Shown here piece after piece: positions 1 through 7,003 of a stretch of DNA of 15,297 bases. The notes under the pieces were generated by a model, which was given only the letters and a program-made list of their open reading frames with translations, was not told the origin of the DNA and searched no databases. The position numbers were made by a program, and so were the translations under genes. The stretch comes from Candidatus Aerophobota bacterium (lineage in GTDB: Bacteria; Aerophobota; Aerophobia; Aerophobales; AE-B3A): contig DAOVGK010000051.1 in the NCBI GenBank assembly GCA_030672445.1, positions 1 through 15,297 of the forward strand, read 5' to 3'. Position 1 is the first letter of the stretch. Each line of letters begins with the position of its first letter.

Positions 1-1
1 A

Positions 2-811
2 GAGAATTTGGTTAATGAGGCATCTTTGTTAGCAGCAAGAAGAAACAAGGACAAGATCGGTATGGTGGAATTGGAGGAAGCCATTGACAGAGTAATTGCT
101 GGGCCAGAAAAAAAATCAAGAATTATGCGGGAAAAAGAAAAGAGAATTATTGCCTATCATGAAAGTGGCCACACTGTGGTAGGTAATCTACTCCCCCATG
201 CTGATCCGATCCACAAGGTTTCCATTATCCCCCGGGGATCGGTTGCATTAGGATATACTTTGCAGTTACCTCTTGAGGATAGATATCTGGCAACTAAATC
301 AGAACTGCTGGATAAGCTCAGCGTTCTTCTTGCTGGACGTGCCAGCGAAGAGCTCATTTTCAAAGAGGTTAGTACCGGGGCTGAAAATGACCTCGAACAG
401 GCTACTCACGTTGTCCGAAAGATGGTCTGCGATTATGGAATGAGCGAAAAATTAGGTCCGGTCGCTCTAGGAAAAGGGAATGCTGAGGTTTTTCTGGGGC
501 GAGACTTTCTTAAAGAGAAAAACTATAGCGAGGAATTAGCCTTTGATATAGACAAGGAGATTCATCGGATAATACAAGAGTCTTATGACCGGGCACTTAA
601 GATTTTAAGAGAGCATAAGGGTAAACTCATACGATTAGCTGAAAAACTGGAAGAAAAGGAGGTATTGGGAGAAGAGGATATAAAAGAAGTTCTAGGAGAA
701 AAAATAACAGAAAAGAAAGCAGGGAAAAAAGAGATAAAGAGAGACAGGGCTAAGTTGGTGCTTAAAAAGACAAATGTGCATAAATCCTCGAGTTCTACTC
801 CCAAGAAATGA
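2..811 (+). CDS. ftsH: ATP-dependent zinc metalloprotease FtsH, C-terminal part (5' end outside the window)
   Basis: This is the C-terminal portion of FtsH, the membrane-anchored AAA+ protease that degrades misfolded membrane proteins and short-lived regulators. The reading frame is open to the window edge and enters with ENLVNEASLLAARR, a conserved stretch late in the AAA domain, so the TTG at 8 is an internal Leu codon and not a start. The transmembrane region and Walker motifs lie upstream of the window. The M41 peptidase domain is complete: the zinc motif HESGH is at residues 51-55 counted from position 8, and the third ligand is probably the Asp of TGAENDLEQAT (about residue 128). The protein ends in a basic Lys/Arg/Ser-rich tail typical of FtsH. 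Its last 38 nt overlap the start of folP, which suggests translational coupling. An ftsH-folP neighbourhood is common in bacteria. Identification is secure; only the length is unknown. Confidence 0.96.
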   Translation, partial: ENLVNEASLLAARRNKDKIGMVELEEAIDRVIAGPEKKSRIMREKEKRIIAYHESGHTVVGNLLPHADPIHKVSIIPRGSVALGYTLQLPLEDRYLATKSELLDKLSVLLAGRASEELIFKEVSTGAENDLEQATHVVRKMVCDYGMSEKLGPVALGKGNAEVFLGRDFLKEKNYSEELAFDIDKEIHRIIQESYDRALKILREHKGKLIRLAEKLEEKEVLGEEDIKEVLGEKITEKKAGKKEIKRDRAKLVLKKTNVHKSSSSTPKK

Positions 812-1976
812 AAGAGGTGTCAAAGACGAGCTAAAGAAGATCGGAGTTAGCCAGGAAGCGGTAAAAATTCTTACCCCAAAGGCCTTTCATTATCTAATTA
901 AGCTAGAGGGAATTCCCTCTCCCACGGCCAACCTTCTTAAGCAGGAGATGCTTTCCGTGATGGCCGATGCAGCCATCTCAAAAGAGGTAGCCTCCTTCAC
1001 ATCTAAAAAAAGCGACGTTTTACTTATAGGGACTGAGGCACAGTTAAAAAAAGTTCTTCCTCGATTAAATAGACAGCCCTTTAATCTACCCCAGGTTTCC
1101 CGAAAGCTCTCTGAGCTTCTCAAAAACTTTAAAAAGGACAAATTCGTTCTTTCCTTTAAAGACAAAAAGATGAATTTAGCCAGGAAAGTGGCAGTGATGG
1201 GAATATTGAATCTAACCCCGGATTCATTCTATAATGGAGAAAAATACACTACTGAGTCTCGGGTCTTGAGGAGGGTGGAAGAAATGGTCAAGGAAGGGGC
1301 TGATTTGATTGATGTAGGAGGGGAGTCTACTCGCCCGGGAGCAAAAGAGGTAGACCTAGAAGAGGAGATAGGAAGAGTTATCCCTGTTATAAGTAAAATA
1401 AGAGAGCTTTTTGAGATACCGGTCTCCATTGATACTTACAAGGCAGAGGTAGCAAAAGAGGCTCTAGAAGCAGGGGTAGACATGGTTAACGATATAAGTG
1501 GGTTAAGATTTGACCCCCAGTTAAAAGAGGTAGTGGCCCGGTCCGGGGTACCAGTAGTATTGATGCACATAAAGGGAACTCCCCGAGATATGCAGAATAA
1601 TCCCCGATATGAATCTTTAATGGGAGAGATAATCTCTTACCTCTCAGAGAGTATAAGATTAGCTCAAAAGGCGGGAATAGATCCAGAGAAAATCATTGTT
1701 GACCCGGGGATCGGTTTTGGCAAATCGAGCGGACATAATCTTCAGATTTTGAACCATCTGGGGGAGCTGAGGAGTTTAGGCAGGCCCATCTTAATTGGTG
1801 TATCTCGTAAATCTTTTATGGGAAATGTCTTAAAGCTGCCTTTAGAAGAGCGGTTAGAGGGTGGCCTGGCAGCGGCAAGTTTAGCGGTGATGCAAGGGGC
1901 AAAAATTATAAGGACTCACGACGTAAAACCCACCCGCCGGGCAGTAGATCTAACCCAGGCTATTATCCAGAGCTAG
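774..1976 (+). CDS. folP: Dihydropteroate synthase with N-terminal extension
   Basis: This enzyme condenses 6-hydroxymethyl-7,8-dihydropterin diphosphate with p-aminobenzoate to give dihydropteroate in cytoplasmic folate synthesis. All family signatures are present: LTPDSF (147-152), GESTRPG (183-189), SIDTYK (218-223), MVNDISG (237-243), DPGIGFGK (310-317), GVSRKSF (342-348) and RTHDV (380-384), in the order expected for the pterin-binding TIM barrel. The barrel begins only near residue 137. About 135 residues precede it, including NPRVLLPRN (4-12) and RQPF (100-103). I recall such an extension in FolP of various deep-branching bacteria; its role is unknown to me. At 400 aa the protein is longer than the usual 270-290. 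The ATG at 774 is chosen because the extension is in frame and looks conserved. It has no good Shine-Dalgarno, so translation probably couples to the overlapping ftsH. ruvC follows after 11 nt. Confidence 0.95.
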   Translation: MCINPRVLLPRNERGVKDELKKIGVSQEAVKILTPKAFHYLIKLEGIPSPTANLLKQEMLSVMADAAISKEVASFTSKKSDVLLIGTEAQLKKVLPRLNRQPFNLPQVSRKLSELLKNFKKDKFVLSFKDKKMNLARKVAVMGILNLTPDSFYNGEKYTTESRVLRRVEEMVKEGADLIDVGGESTRPGAKEVDLEEEIGRVIPVISKIRELFEIPVSIDTYKAEVAKEALEAGVDMVNDISGLRFDPQLKEVVARSGVPVVLMHIKGTPRDMQNNPRYESLMGEIISYLSESIRLAQKAGIDPEKIIVDPGIGFGKSSGHNLQILNHLGELRSLGRPILIGVSRKSFMGNVLKLPLEERLEGGLAAASLAVMQGAKIIRTHDVKPTRRAVDLTQAIIQS

Positions 1977-1987
1977 AGGTATAATCA

Positions 1988-2467
1988 ATGATTATTTTGG
2001 GGGTTGACCCCGGTACAGCTTCCACTGGATATGGATTAATCAACACTGGAAAAAACCTTGAGATGATCGGATGTGATTGCATACATACCCCATCTGATAT
2101 GGAAATGGCGAACCGTTTGAAAATCATTTACCAGAAAATGAGTGAAATCATCCAGAGACATCATCCTCAAGAGGTGGCTATCGAACAGATTTATTTCAGT
2201 AAGAACACTAAAACAGCACTATCCATAGGACAGGCACGGGGTGTAATTATGTTAGCCGCCTCCAATGAGGGAATTAGAATTTTCAATTATACCCCTTTGG
2301 AGGTAAAGCAAACTATAGCCGGGTACGGACGAGCAACCAAACATCAGATTCAACATATGGTTAAGCATCTACTTCACCTGCCTCATGTTCCGCCTTCCTA
2401 TGATTCCGCTGATGCTCTTGCGGTGGCCCTTTGCCATTATTATTCTAGAAGATTCAGCCAATACTGA
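1988..2467 (+). CDS. ruvC: Crossover junction endodeoxyribonuclease RuvC
   Basis: RuvC is the dimeric Holliday-junction resolvase that cuts four-way junctions symmetrically during recombinational repair, normally with the RuvAB branch-migration motor. The 159-aa length is typical. The four acidic metal ligands of the RNase H-like fold can be read directly: D7 (in ILGVDPGT), E66 (VAIEQIYF), D139 and D142 (YDSADALAVALCH). They match the E. coli positions (7, 66, 138, 141) almost exactly. An AGAGGT Shine-Dalgarno lies just upstream of the ATG. The gene sits between folP (11 nt before) and thrC (20 nt after) and is probably co-transcribed with them. ruvA and ruvB, its usual neighbours, are not next to it here. 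Confidence 0.96.
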   Translation: MIILGVDPGTASTGYGLINTGKNLEMIGCDCIHTPSDMEMANRLKIIYQKMSEIIQRHHPQEVAIEQIYFSKNTKTALSIGQARGVIMLAASNEGIRIFNYTPLEVKQTIAGYGRATKHQIQHMVKHLLHLPHVPPSYDSADALAVALCHYYSRRFSQY

Positions 2468-2487
2468 CAAAATTTTTTGGAGGATTT

Positions 2488-3750
2488 ATGATATTAAGGT
2501 GCATCGAATGCGGAAAAGATTATCCACTAAATAAGGTCAGATATAGGTGTGATTGCGGAGACTTATTGGAGGTAGTTCATGATACAGAATCGCTTCGAGG
2601 CAAGATTTCTCGAAAGACTTTTGATGAAAGATTATCCACCAGAGAATTTCCTTATAATTCCGGTGTCTGGAGGTATAAGGAGCTAATATTAGATGTAGAC
2701 AATAAATTCATTGTTTCCCGACCGGAAGGAAATACTAATCTCTACTCTGCCGGAAAAGTAGGAGAATGGGTCGGTGTTAATCACCTGTGGCTAAAGCATG
2801 AAGGAGAAAATCCTACGGCATCTTTTAAAGATAGAGGAATGACCACTGGAATCACCATGGCCAAGATGATGGGCTTTAAAAAGGTTGCCTGTGCCTCTAC
2901 CGGAAATACTTCTGCTTCCATGGCTGCCTATGCCGCCATGGCTGGCATGAAAGCCATTGTCTTTATCCCTCGGAGTAAAATTGCCTTTGGTAAGTTAGCC
3001 CAGGCTCTTGCCTATGGGGCAAAGACCTTGCAGATAAAAGGTGATTTTGACGATTCCATGGAGCTAGTTGAAAAGACTTGCCACAAACTAAAGATATATT
3101 TACTGAACTCAATTAACCCCTTTAGAATTGAAGGGCAGAAGAGCATCGGCTTTGAGGTCTTACAACAATTAAACTGGCAAGTCCTTGATTGGTTTGTCTT
3201 ACCTGGTGGTAATCTCGGGAATAATGCTGCTTTGAGCAAGGGTCTTAAAGAATTATACGAAATTGGATTAATTAGTCGAATCCCCAGAATAGCAGTGATA
3301 CAGGCTCATGGGGCGAATCCCCTTTATAGAATGTGGAAGAAAAAAGCCCCCTTTAGACCGGTTCAGGCAGACACGATTGCTACTGCCGTAAAAATTGGAA
3401 ACCCCATTAGCTGGAAGAAATCAATCAGGGGAATTGAGTGGAGTAGGGGAGTGGTAGAGGAAGTTAGTGAACAGGAAATAATGGATGCCAAGGCAATGGT
3501 TGACCAGGCCGGAATTGGAGCCGAACCAGCCTCCTGCTGTAGTGTTGCCGGAATCAAAAAGTTAGTTGAGTCCGGCATCATCCACAAGGAAGATAAGGTG
3601 GTGGCTATTCTAACGGGAAGCCTTTTAAAAGACCCCAATGCCGTAGTTAATTATCATTTGGGCAAGTTAAAGGGGATTAAGCCTACTTACGCCAACCGAC
3701 CAATTCAAATTGAGGCCAGCTTGGAGGCAGTTAGAAGGGCCTTAGATTAA
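2488..3750 (+). CDS. thrC: Threonine synthase (PLP-dependent)
   Basis: Threonine synthase converts O-phospho-L-homoserine to L-threonine and phosphate in the cytoplasm. The N-terminus carries a small zinc-ribbon-like motif with C5-x2-C8 and C21-x-C23, seen in many long-form threonine synthases. The PLP Schiff-base lysine is K114 in NPTASFKDRGM. STGNTSAS (137-144) follows in the substrate loop, and GGNLGN (240-245) should bind the PLP phosphate. The 420-aa length fits the family. The start is fixed by a clear GGAGG (2479-2483) four nucleotides before the ATG. It follows ruvC closely. The next gene belongs to the PGAM-like clade proposed to make the phosphohomoserine substrate, so the two probably form a threonine module, interrupted by a repeat element. 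Confidence 0.94.
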   Translation: MILRCIECGKDYPLNKVRYRCDCGDLLEVVHDTESLRGKISRKTFDERLSTREFPYNSGVWRYKELILDVDNKFIVSRPEGNTNLYSAGKVGEWVGVNHLWLKHEGENPTASFKDRGMTTGITMAKMMGFKKVACASTGNTSASMAAYAAMAGMKAIVFIPRSKIAFGKLAQALAYGAKTLQIKGDFDDSMELVEKTCHKLKIYLLNSINPFRIEGQKSIGFEVLQQLNWQVLDWFVLPGGNLGNNAALSKGLKELYEIGLISRIPRIAVIQAHGANPLYRMWKKKAPFRPVQADTIATAVKIGNPISWKKSIRGIEWSRGVVEEVSEQEIMDAKAMVDQAGIGAEPASCCSVAGIKKLVESGIIHKEDKVVAILTGSLLKDPNAVVNYHLGKLKGIKPTYANRPIQIEASLEAVRRALD

Positions 3751-3757
3751 ATCATAT

Positions 3758-3884
3758 TTCACCGCAGAGCACGCCGAGAACGCTGAGAATCGGGAAAATT
3801 AGTGAAACGACTCTCTGATGCTTACATTTTATTAAGTTTTTCTTTTCAATTAGTCTCTGCGCACTCTGTGATCTCTGCGGTGAA
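3758..3884. repeat. Imperfect palindromic intergenic repeat (MITE-like), 31-bp inverted arms
   Basis: The intergenic region holds two inverted arms, 3758-3788 and 3854-3884. The outermost 12 bp (TTCACCGCAGAG / CTCTGCGGTGAA) are perfect inverted repeats, and 24 of 31 positions match over the full arms. The 65-nt spacer is AT-rich. From memory, sequences starting TTCACCGCAGAG and rich in GCAGAG/CTCTGCG recur as dispersed intergenic repeats in many environmental bacterial genomes. No transposase is encoded, so if mobile it would be a non-autonomous element. The right end, GGTGA (3879-3883), lies 10 nt before the ATG of the next gene and could act as its Shine-Dalgarno. Confidence 0.8.
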
Positions 3885-3893
3885 TAGTTACCA

Positions 3894-5135
3894 ATGAAAT
3901 CCATAATTCTTGTGGGAGATGGGATGGCCGATTATCCTTTGCCGGAGTTCGCTGGCAAGACTCCTTTGGAGGTAGCCAGTACTCCTCATATGGACTGGTT
4001 AGCCCGGAGGGGAAGGTGTGGAAGGCTGATTACCATCCCCGAGGGGATGTCTACTGGCTCAGCAGTAGCTAATCTGAGTATCTTAGGTTATGATCCTAGA
4101 ATTTACTTCCAGGGAAGGGGCGTCTTGGAGGCAGCCAGTATGGGCATCAATTTAAATCTCGAAGAGGTTGTCTTTCGATGCAACACTATCTGTGTGGAAA
4201 ATAACAGGATAAAGAATCACTCCGGTGGCCACAGTACCACTCAGGAGGCGGCTGAGTTGGTGAGGACGGTTGATCGGGAGTTAGGAAGCGATCGTATCAA
4301 ATTTTATCCTGGCATTAGTTACCGACATTTATTGATTTTAAAGGGAGAAAAGTTCTCAGCCAATGTTGAGTGCACTCCACCTCATGATGTTCCCGGTACA
4401 CCAATAGACAGAGTGTTGGTCAGGGCAAAAGATGCTGAGTCAGAGGAGACTGCCCAGCTTCTTAATAAGTTAATCCTTGATTCCCCCAGGATTCTTGAAC
4501 AGCATCCGGTTAATGTGAAAAGGAAAGATGAGGGTAAGGATATGGCAAATATGATCTGGCCCTGGTCCCCTGGTAAAAAACCAGTGATGAAGACATTTCA
4601 GGAAAGATTTGGGATAAAGGGAGCGGTAATATCAGCAGTCAACCTGATTAAGGGGCTTGGTCTTTATGCCGGCTTTGACATTATAAGAGTAAAGGGAGCA
4701 ACCGGGCTGCATAACACGAATTATGAAGGAAAGGCTGATGCGTGTATAGAGGCTTTAACAAAATACGATCTTGTTTTGGTTCATGTTGAGGCAAGTGACG
4801 AGGCTGGCCATGAGGGCGATGTAAATCTAAAAATTAAAACTATCGAGTATTTTGACTTGAGATTAGTGGGTAGAGTTTTGGATGGCATCTGTGAGAAAGT
4901 ACGTATTGCCTTGCTGCCAGATCATCCTACTCCAATTGCGGTAAGAACACATACCTCTGACCCGGTCCCTTTTTTAATATACGATCCTGAAAAAGAGGCC
5001 GATGAGGTTGAGCAGTTCAACGAATCATCCTGCCGTAGAGGAAGCCTGGGCTTACTAGAGGGAGATAGCTTTATTAAAAAGGTTTTGGGCAAAGAAAATC
5101 AGGTTATCACCTCAAATGAAAATTCTCGTCGGTAA
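3894..5135 (+). CDS. apgM: Archaeal-type cofactor-independent phosphoglycerate mutase homologue; possible homoserine kinase
   Basis: This 413-aa protein belongs to the alkaline-phosphatase superfamily, in the 2,3-BPG-independent phosphoglycerate mutase family of the archaeal type. Metal-site motifs are intact: D9 in VGDGMAD, D302 and H306 in SDEAGHEGD, D343-H344 in LPDHPTP, and H353 in RTHTSDPVPF. The likely nucleophile is S56 in GMSTGSAVAN; the next residue, A57, is usually acidic in the relatives I recall. The bacterial clade of this family (the TIGR02535-type model) has been annotated as a proposed homoserine kinase because it clusters with threonine genes in genomes lacking thrB, for example in Bacteroides. 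Here it directly follows thrC, which supports that reading. Phosphoglycerate mutase activity remains possible. The start MKSIILVGDG is the canonical family N-terminus. Its only plausible RBS is GGTGA from the upstream repeat. Confidence 0.88.
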   Translation: MKSIILVGDGMADYPLPEFAGKTPLEVASTPHMDWLARRGRCGRLITIPEGMSTGSAVANLSILGYDPRIYFQGRGVLEAASMGINLNLEEVVFRCNTICVENNRIKNHSGGHSTTQEAAELVRTVDRELGSDRIKFYPGISYRHLLILKGEKFSANVECTPPHDVPGTPIDRVLVRAKDAESEETAQLLNKLILDSPRILEQHPVNVKRKDEGKDMANMIWPWSPGKKPVMKTFQERFGIKGAVISAVNLIKGLGLYAGFDIIRVKGATGLHNTNYEGKADACIEALTKYDLVLVHVEASDEAGHEGDVNLKIKTIEYFDLRLVGRVLDGICEKVRIALLPDHPTPIAVRTHTSDPVPFLIYDPEKEADEVEQFNESSCRRGSLGLLEGDSFIKKVLGKENQVITSNENSRR

Positions 5136-5137
5136 GA

Positions 5138-5178
5138 GAGAATATGAAGTAATCGAGGAGCCTCAGCCACATATTCTC
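5138..5178 (+). terminator. Hairpin immediately after the apgM stop (possible termination or 3'-end structure)
   Basis: GAGAATATG (5138-5146) and CATATTCTC (5170-5178) form perfect 9-bp inverted arms around a 23-nt loop. They start two bases after the stop codon of the PGAM gene, in a gap where transcription converges with the minus-strand M23 gene. There is no U-tract, so this is not a classical intrinsic terminator. It may be a 3'-end stabilising hairpin or a bidirectional weak terminator. Confidence 0.35.
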
Positions 5179-5182
5179 GTTT

Positions 5183-5211
5183 CCACCAGAAAACAGCTCC
5201 ACGGCTGGTGG
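5183..5211. repeat. Second short inverted repeat in the convergent intergenic region
   Basis: CCACCAG (5183-5189) and CTGGTGG (5205-5211) are perfect 7-bp arms around a 15-nt loop, five bases after the preceding hairpin. A smaller one, AGGTC/GACCT, lies at 5275-5290. Together they fill much of the 200-nt convergent gap (5136-5335), where I see no convincing gene. None has a clear T-run on either strand. Confidence 0.35.
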
Positions 5212-5335
5212 CCGGGAAAGAGAGAATGTACTTCAGAGCGAACACCCAATATCACCTTTCAGAGAAAATAATCAAGGTCATCGAAGACCTAGCTATGGGA
5301 CGTGAGGGGTCCAGGAAAGACTGGCGTCTTAAGGA

Positions 5336-6625
5336 TTATCGGCGATGGTCAAAAGAATCTGAGGGGAAAACATAGAGGTTTTCGGAGTATTCAAGGAGAG
5401 TATTGAGTTGTCTCTGACGCTTTCGGCTTATTTTCTTAAACTCATCACGATATGCAAGGTTTACTGAGCTAGCAGTAGGAAATTTCTCCTTTAGAAAGTC
5501 AACATAACGGCCATTTTTGGTGATGCGAAAATCAAGATGAGGACCGGTAGATAAACCTGTTGATCCTACGTATCCGATTATCTGTCCTTGCTTTACCCTT
5601 TTTCCTCTTATTCCTTTGGCGAAACGAGATAAGTGGCCATAACTACTGACAATCCCACGATGGTGTTTTACCTTGATGAGCCTTCCGAAGCCCCCTTTCC
5701 AGCCGACAAAGGTTACTGTTCCGTCGGCAACTGTTGAAACTGGTGTTCCTGTGGGAGCGGCGTAATCGATACCCAGGTGGGGGCGATAGATCCTCAAAAT
5801 AGGGTGGAGTCTGCGGTAGGAAAAACGAGAACTTATTCTAGTGTAGTTTAAGGGAGAACGAAGAAAGGACCGGCGCAGTGAATTTCCCTCGGGTGTGTAA
5901 TAATCAGAATGACTTTTTCCGTCCTTAAATAATATAGCCGTATAGGTTTTTCCTGCATTAGTATATTGAGCAACCAGAATCTTTCCTTCCATGAGAACCC
6001 CACCTTCAGGAGAGAGATACCGCTCCCATATAAGCTCGAAGGTGTCACCTTTTCGAGGGTCACTGAAAAAATCTATCTCCCAGGCAAATATATCAGTAAA
6101 GCTACTGATTAGCCCAGGATCAAGTCCTTCCTTTCGCATTGACTCATAGACGGAGGACTGAAGGTTCACTTTTGCTCCTGCGATGACTTTGTGCCGTGGG
6201 ATTTCCTTCTTATAGGCTGAGAAGCTCCCGCTTTCTGATTCCACTACCAGGTAATATTCAAGGGAATTGGGAAAGTATTCAAAGATGATGCGACCATCCG
6301 GACTTTCTTTTAACTTGAGGAGGTCACCGGGTTTAGACCTATCTGGATTAAATAAAGGTTTTAATGCTTGGGTAAGAGAATAAATATTCTGCGGAGAGAG
6401 ACCAGCAGAAACAAGGGATTCATAGATAGTTTCACCGTGATGAATAGCGGTGGAGGCAAGCAGTATTAAGTCATCTTCAGGGATTTCAGGCAATTTCTGG
6501 GGGACCTTTTTAGACACTTTCGGTGAAGAAGGCAACCATAAGGAAGGTGGTCGGGAAGAAAAATAAAGAATGCCTAGGATTATTATAGGGAAAACACATA
6601 TAAAGAGGATATTTCTAATCTTCAT
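5336..6625 (-). CDS. Membrane-anchored M23 family peptidoglycan metallopeptidase
   Basis: This is a LytM/MepM-like M23 zinc endopeptidase that probably cuts peptide cross-links in the murein from the periplasmic side. Counting from the ATG at 6625, residues 3-23 form an uncleaved-looking signal anchor (KIRNILFICVFPIIILGILYF), followed by a Pro/Lys-rich linker. An N-terminal region (about 55-110, with HHGETIYESLVSAGLS and KPGDLLKL) resembles the OapA/Csd3-type domain that precedes the catalytic domain in long M23 proteins. The catalytic domain has HLGID (H283, D287), YGHL (H331) and GPHLDFR (H363, D365). The usual final HxH is HxD here, so a canonical zinc-ligand histidine is replaced by Asp. 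All other motifs are intact. An upstream in-frame TTG at 6634 would add three residues; neither start has a strong Shine-Dalgarno. The gene is opposite in strand to all others in the window. Confidence 0.9.
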   Translation of the reverse strand: MKIRNILFICVFPIIILGILYFSSRPPSLWLPSSPKVSKKVPQKLPEIPEDDLILLASTAIHHGETIYESLVSAGLSPQNIYSLTQALKPLFNPDRSKPGDLLKLKESPDGRIIFEYFPNSLEYYLVVESESGSFSAYKKEIPRHKVIAGAKVNLQSSVYESMRKEGLDPGLISSFTDIFAWEIDFFSDPRKGDTFELIWERYLSPEGGVLMEGKILVAQYTNAGKTYTAILFKDGKSHSDYYTPEGNSLRRSFLRSPLNYTRISSRFSYRRLHPILRIYRPHLGIDYAAPTGTPVSTVADGTVTFVGWKGGFGRLIKVKHHRGIVSSYGHLSRFAKGIRGKRVKQGQIIGYVGSTGLSTGPHLDFRITKNGRYVDFLKEKFPTASSVNLAYRDEFKKISRKRQRQLNTLLEYSENLYVFPSDSFDHRR

Positions 6626-6758
6626 CACAGGCAAAATTAGGTCTTCTGTCGGTATTTCCTCTGGGTAAAAACATTTTCCTTCTACAGCTTCCGGGCAGGA
6701 GTAGTTCTCCCCTTCCCGTTATTCCTCACCCTTATCACTCTGACTCCACGGTCAGTAT

Positions 6759-6788
6759 ATTCTATCATAAACTTCTATTAAATGCAAA
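6759..6788 (-). promoter_or_regulatory. Candidate sigma-70-type promoter for the M23 gene
   Basis: Read on the minus strand, TTTGCA (6788-6783) and TAGAAT (6764-6759) are separated by 18 bp. They match the -35 consensus at four of six and the -10 consensus at five of six positions. Transcription would start near 6752 and leave a leader of about 125 nt before the M23 start. It is supported only by the consensus match and the divergent position. Confidence 0.35.
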
Positions 6789-6914
6789 TTGAGGGAGGGG
6801 ATTCTAACCATCCAGCTTCAACTATCTCTGTTCCCTTGTTAACAGTCTCCTCGCCCAAACGCTCCTATTTTTTGGCCTCATCGAGTTTTTTATCTAGCCC
6901 AAAGAAGCGATTAC

Positions 6915-6943
6915 TTGTTCTCAAGCACAAATTGTGATATGAT
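6915..6943 (+). promoter_or_regulatory. Candidate sigma-70-type promoter for the DUF1385 gene
   Basis: TTGTTC (6915-6920) and TATGAT (6938-6943) are separated by an ideal 17 bp. The -10 matches five of six and the -35 four of six consensus positions. It would place transcription start near 6950, about 50 nt before the ATG at 7004. A small AATTGTGAT-type AT-rich stretch overlaps the spacer. Confidence 0.45.
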
Positions 6944-7003
6944 TGGATTGTAAATAATGTTCCAGTAATATACAATAGGGAAGTGAGGCAGGTAAAGAAT
7001 AAT

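Larger units (their letters stand above)
6635..7003. other. Divergent intergenic region between the M23 and DUF1385 genes
   Basis: About 370 nt without a convincing gene. It holds candidate promoters for both flanking genes (listed separately) and a short CTGAC/GTCAG inverted repeat at 6740-6755. I see no tRNA, riboswitch-like structure or repeat. A minus-strand reading frame crossing its right end overlaps the conserved N-terminus of the DUF1385 gene and looks spurious. Confidence 0.6.

Noticed and set aside
5116..5271. Small + strand reading frame of 51 codons starting inside the end of apgM
   Set aside because: It has no good Shine-Dalgarno, matches no family I know, and most of it consists of the inverted repeats at 5138-5211.
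5226..5375. 49-codon + strand reading frame starting MYFRANTQYHL, with a GA-rich sequence upstream
   Set aside because: It runs into the M23 coding region on the opposite strand and shows no recognisable domain. It could be real, but nothing in the sequence supports it beyond a start codon.
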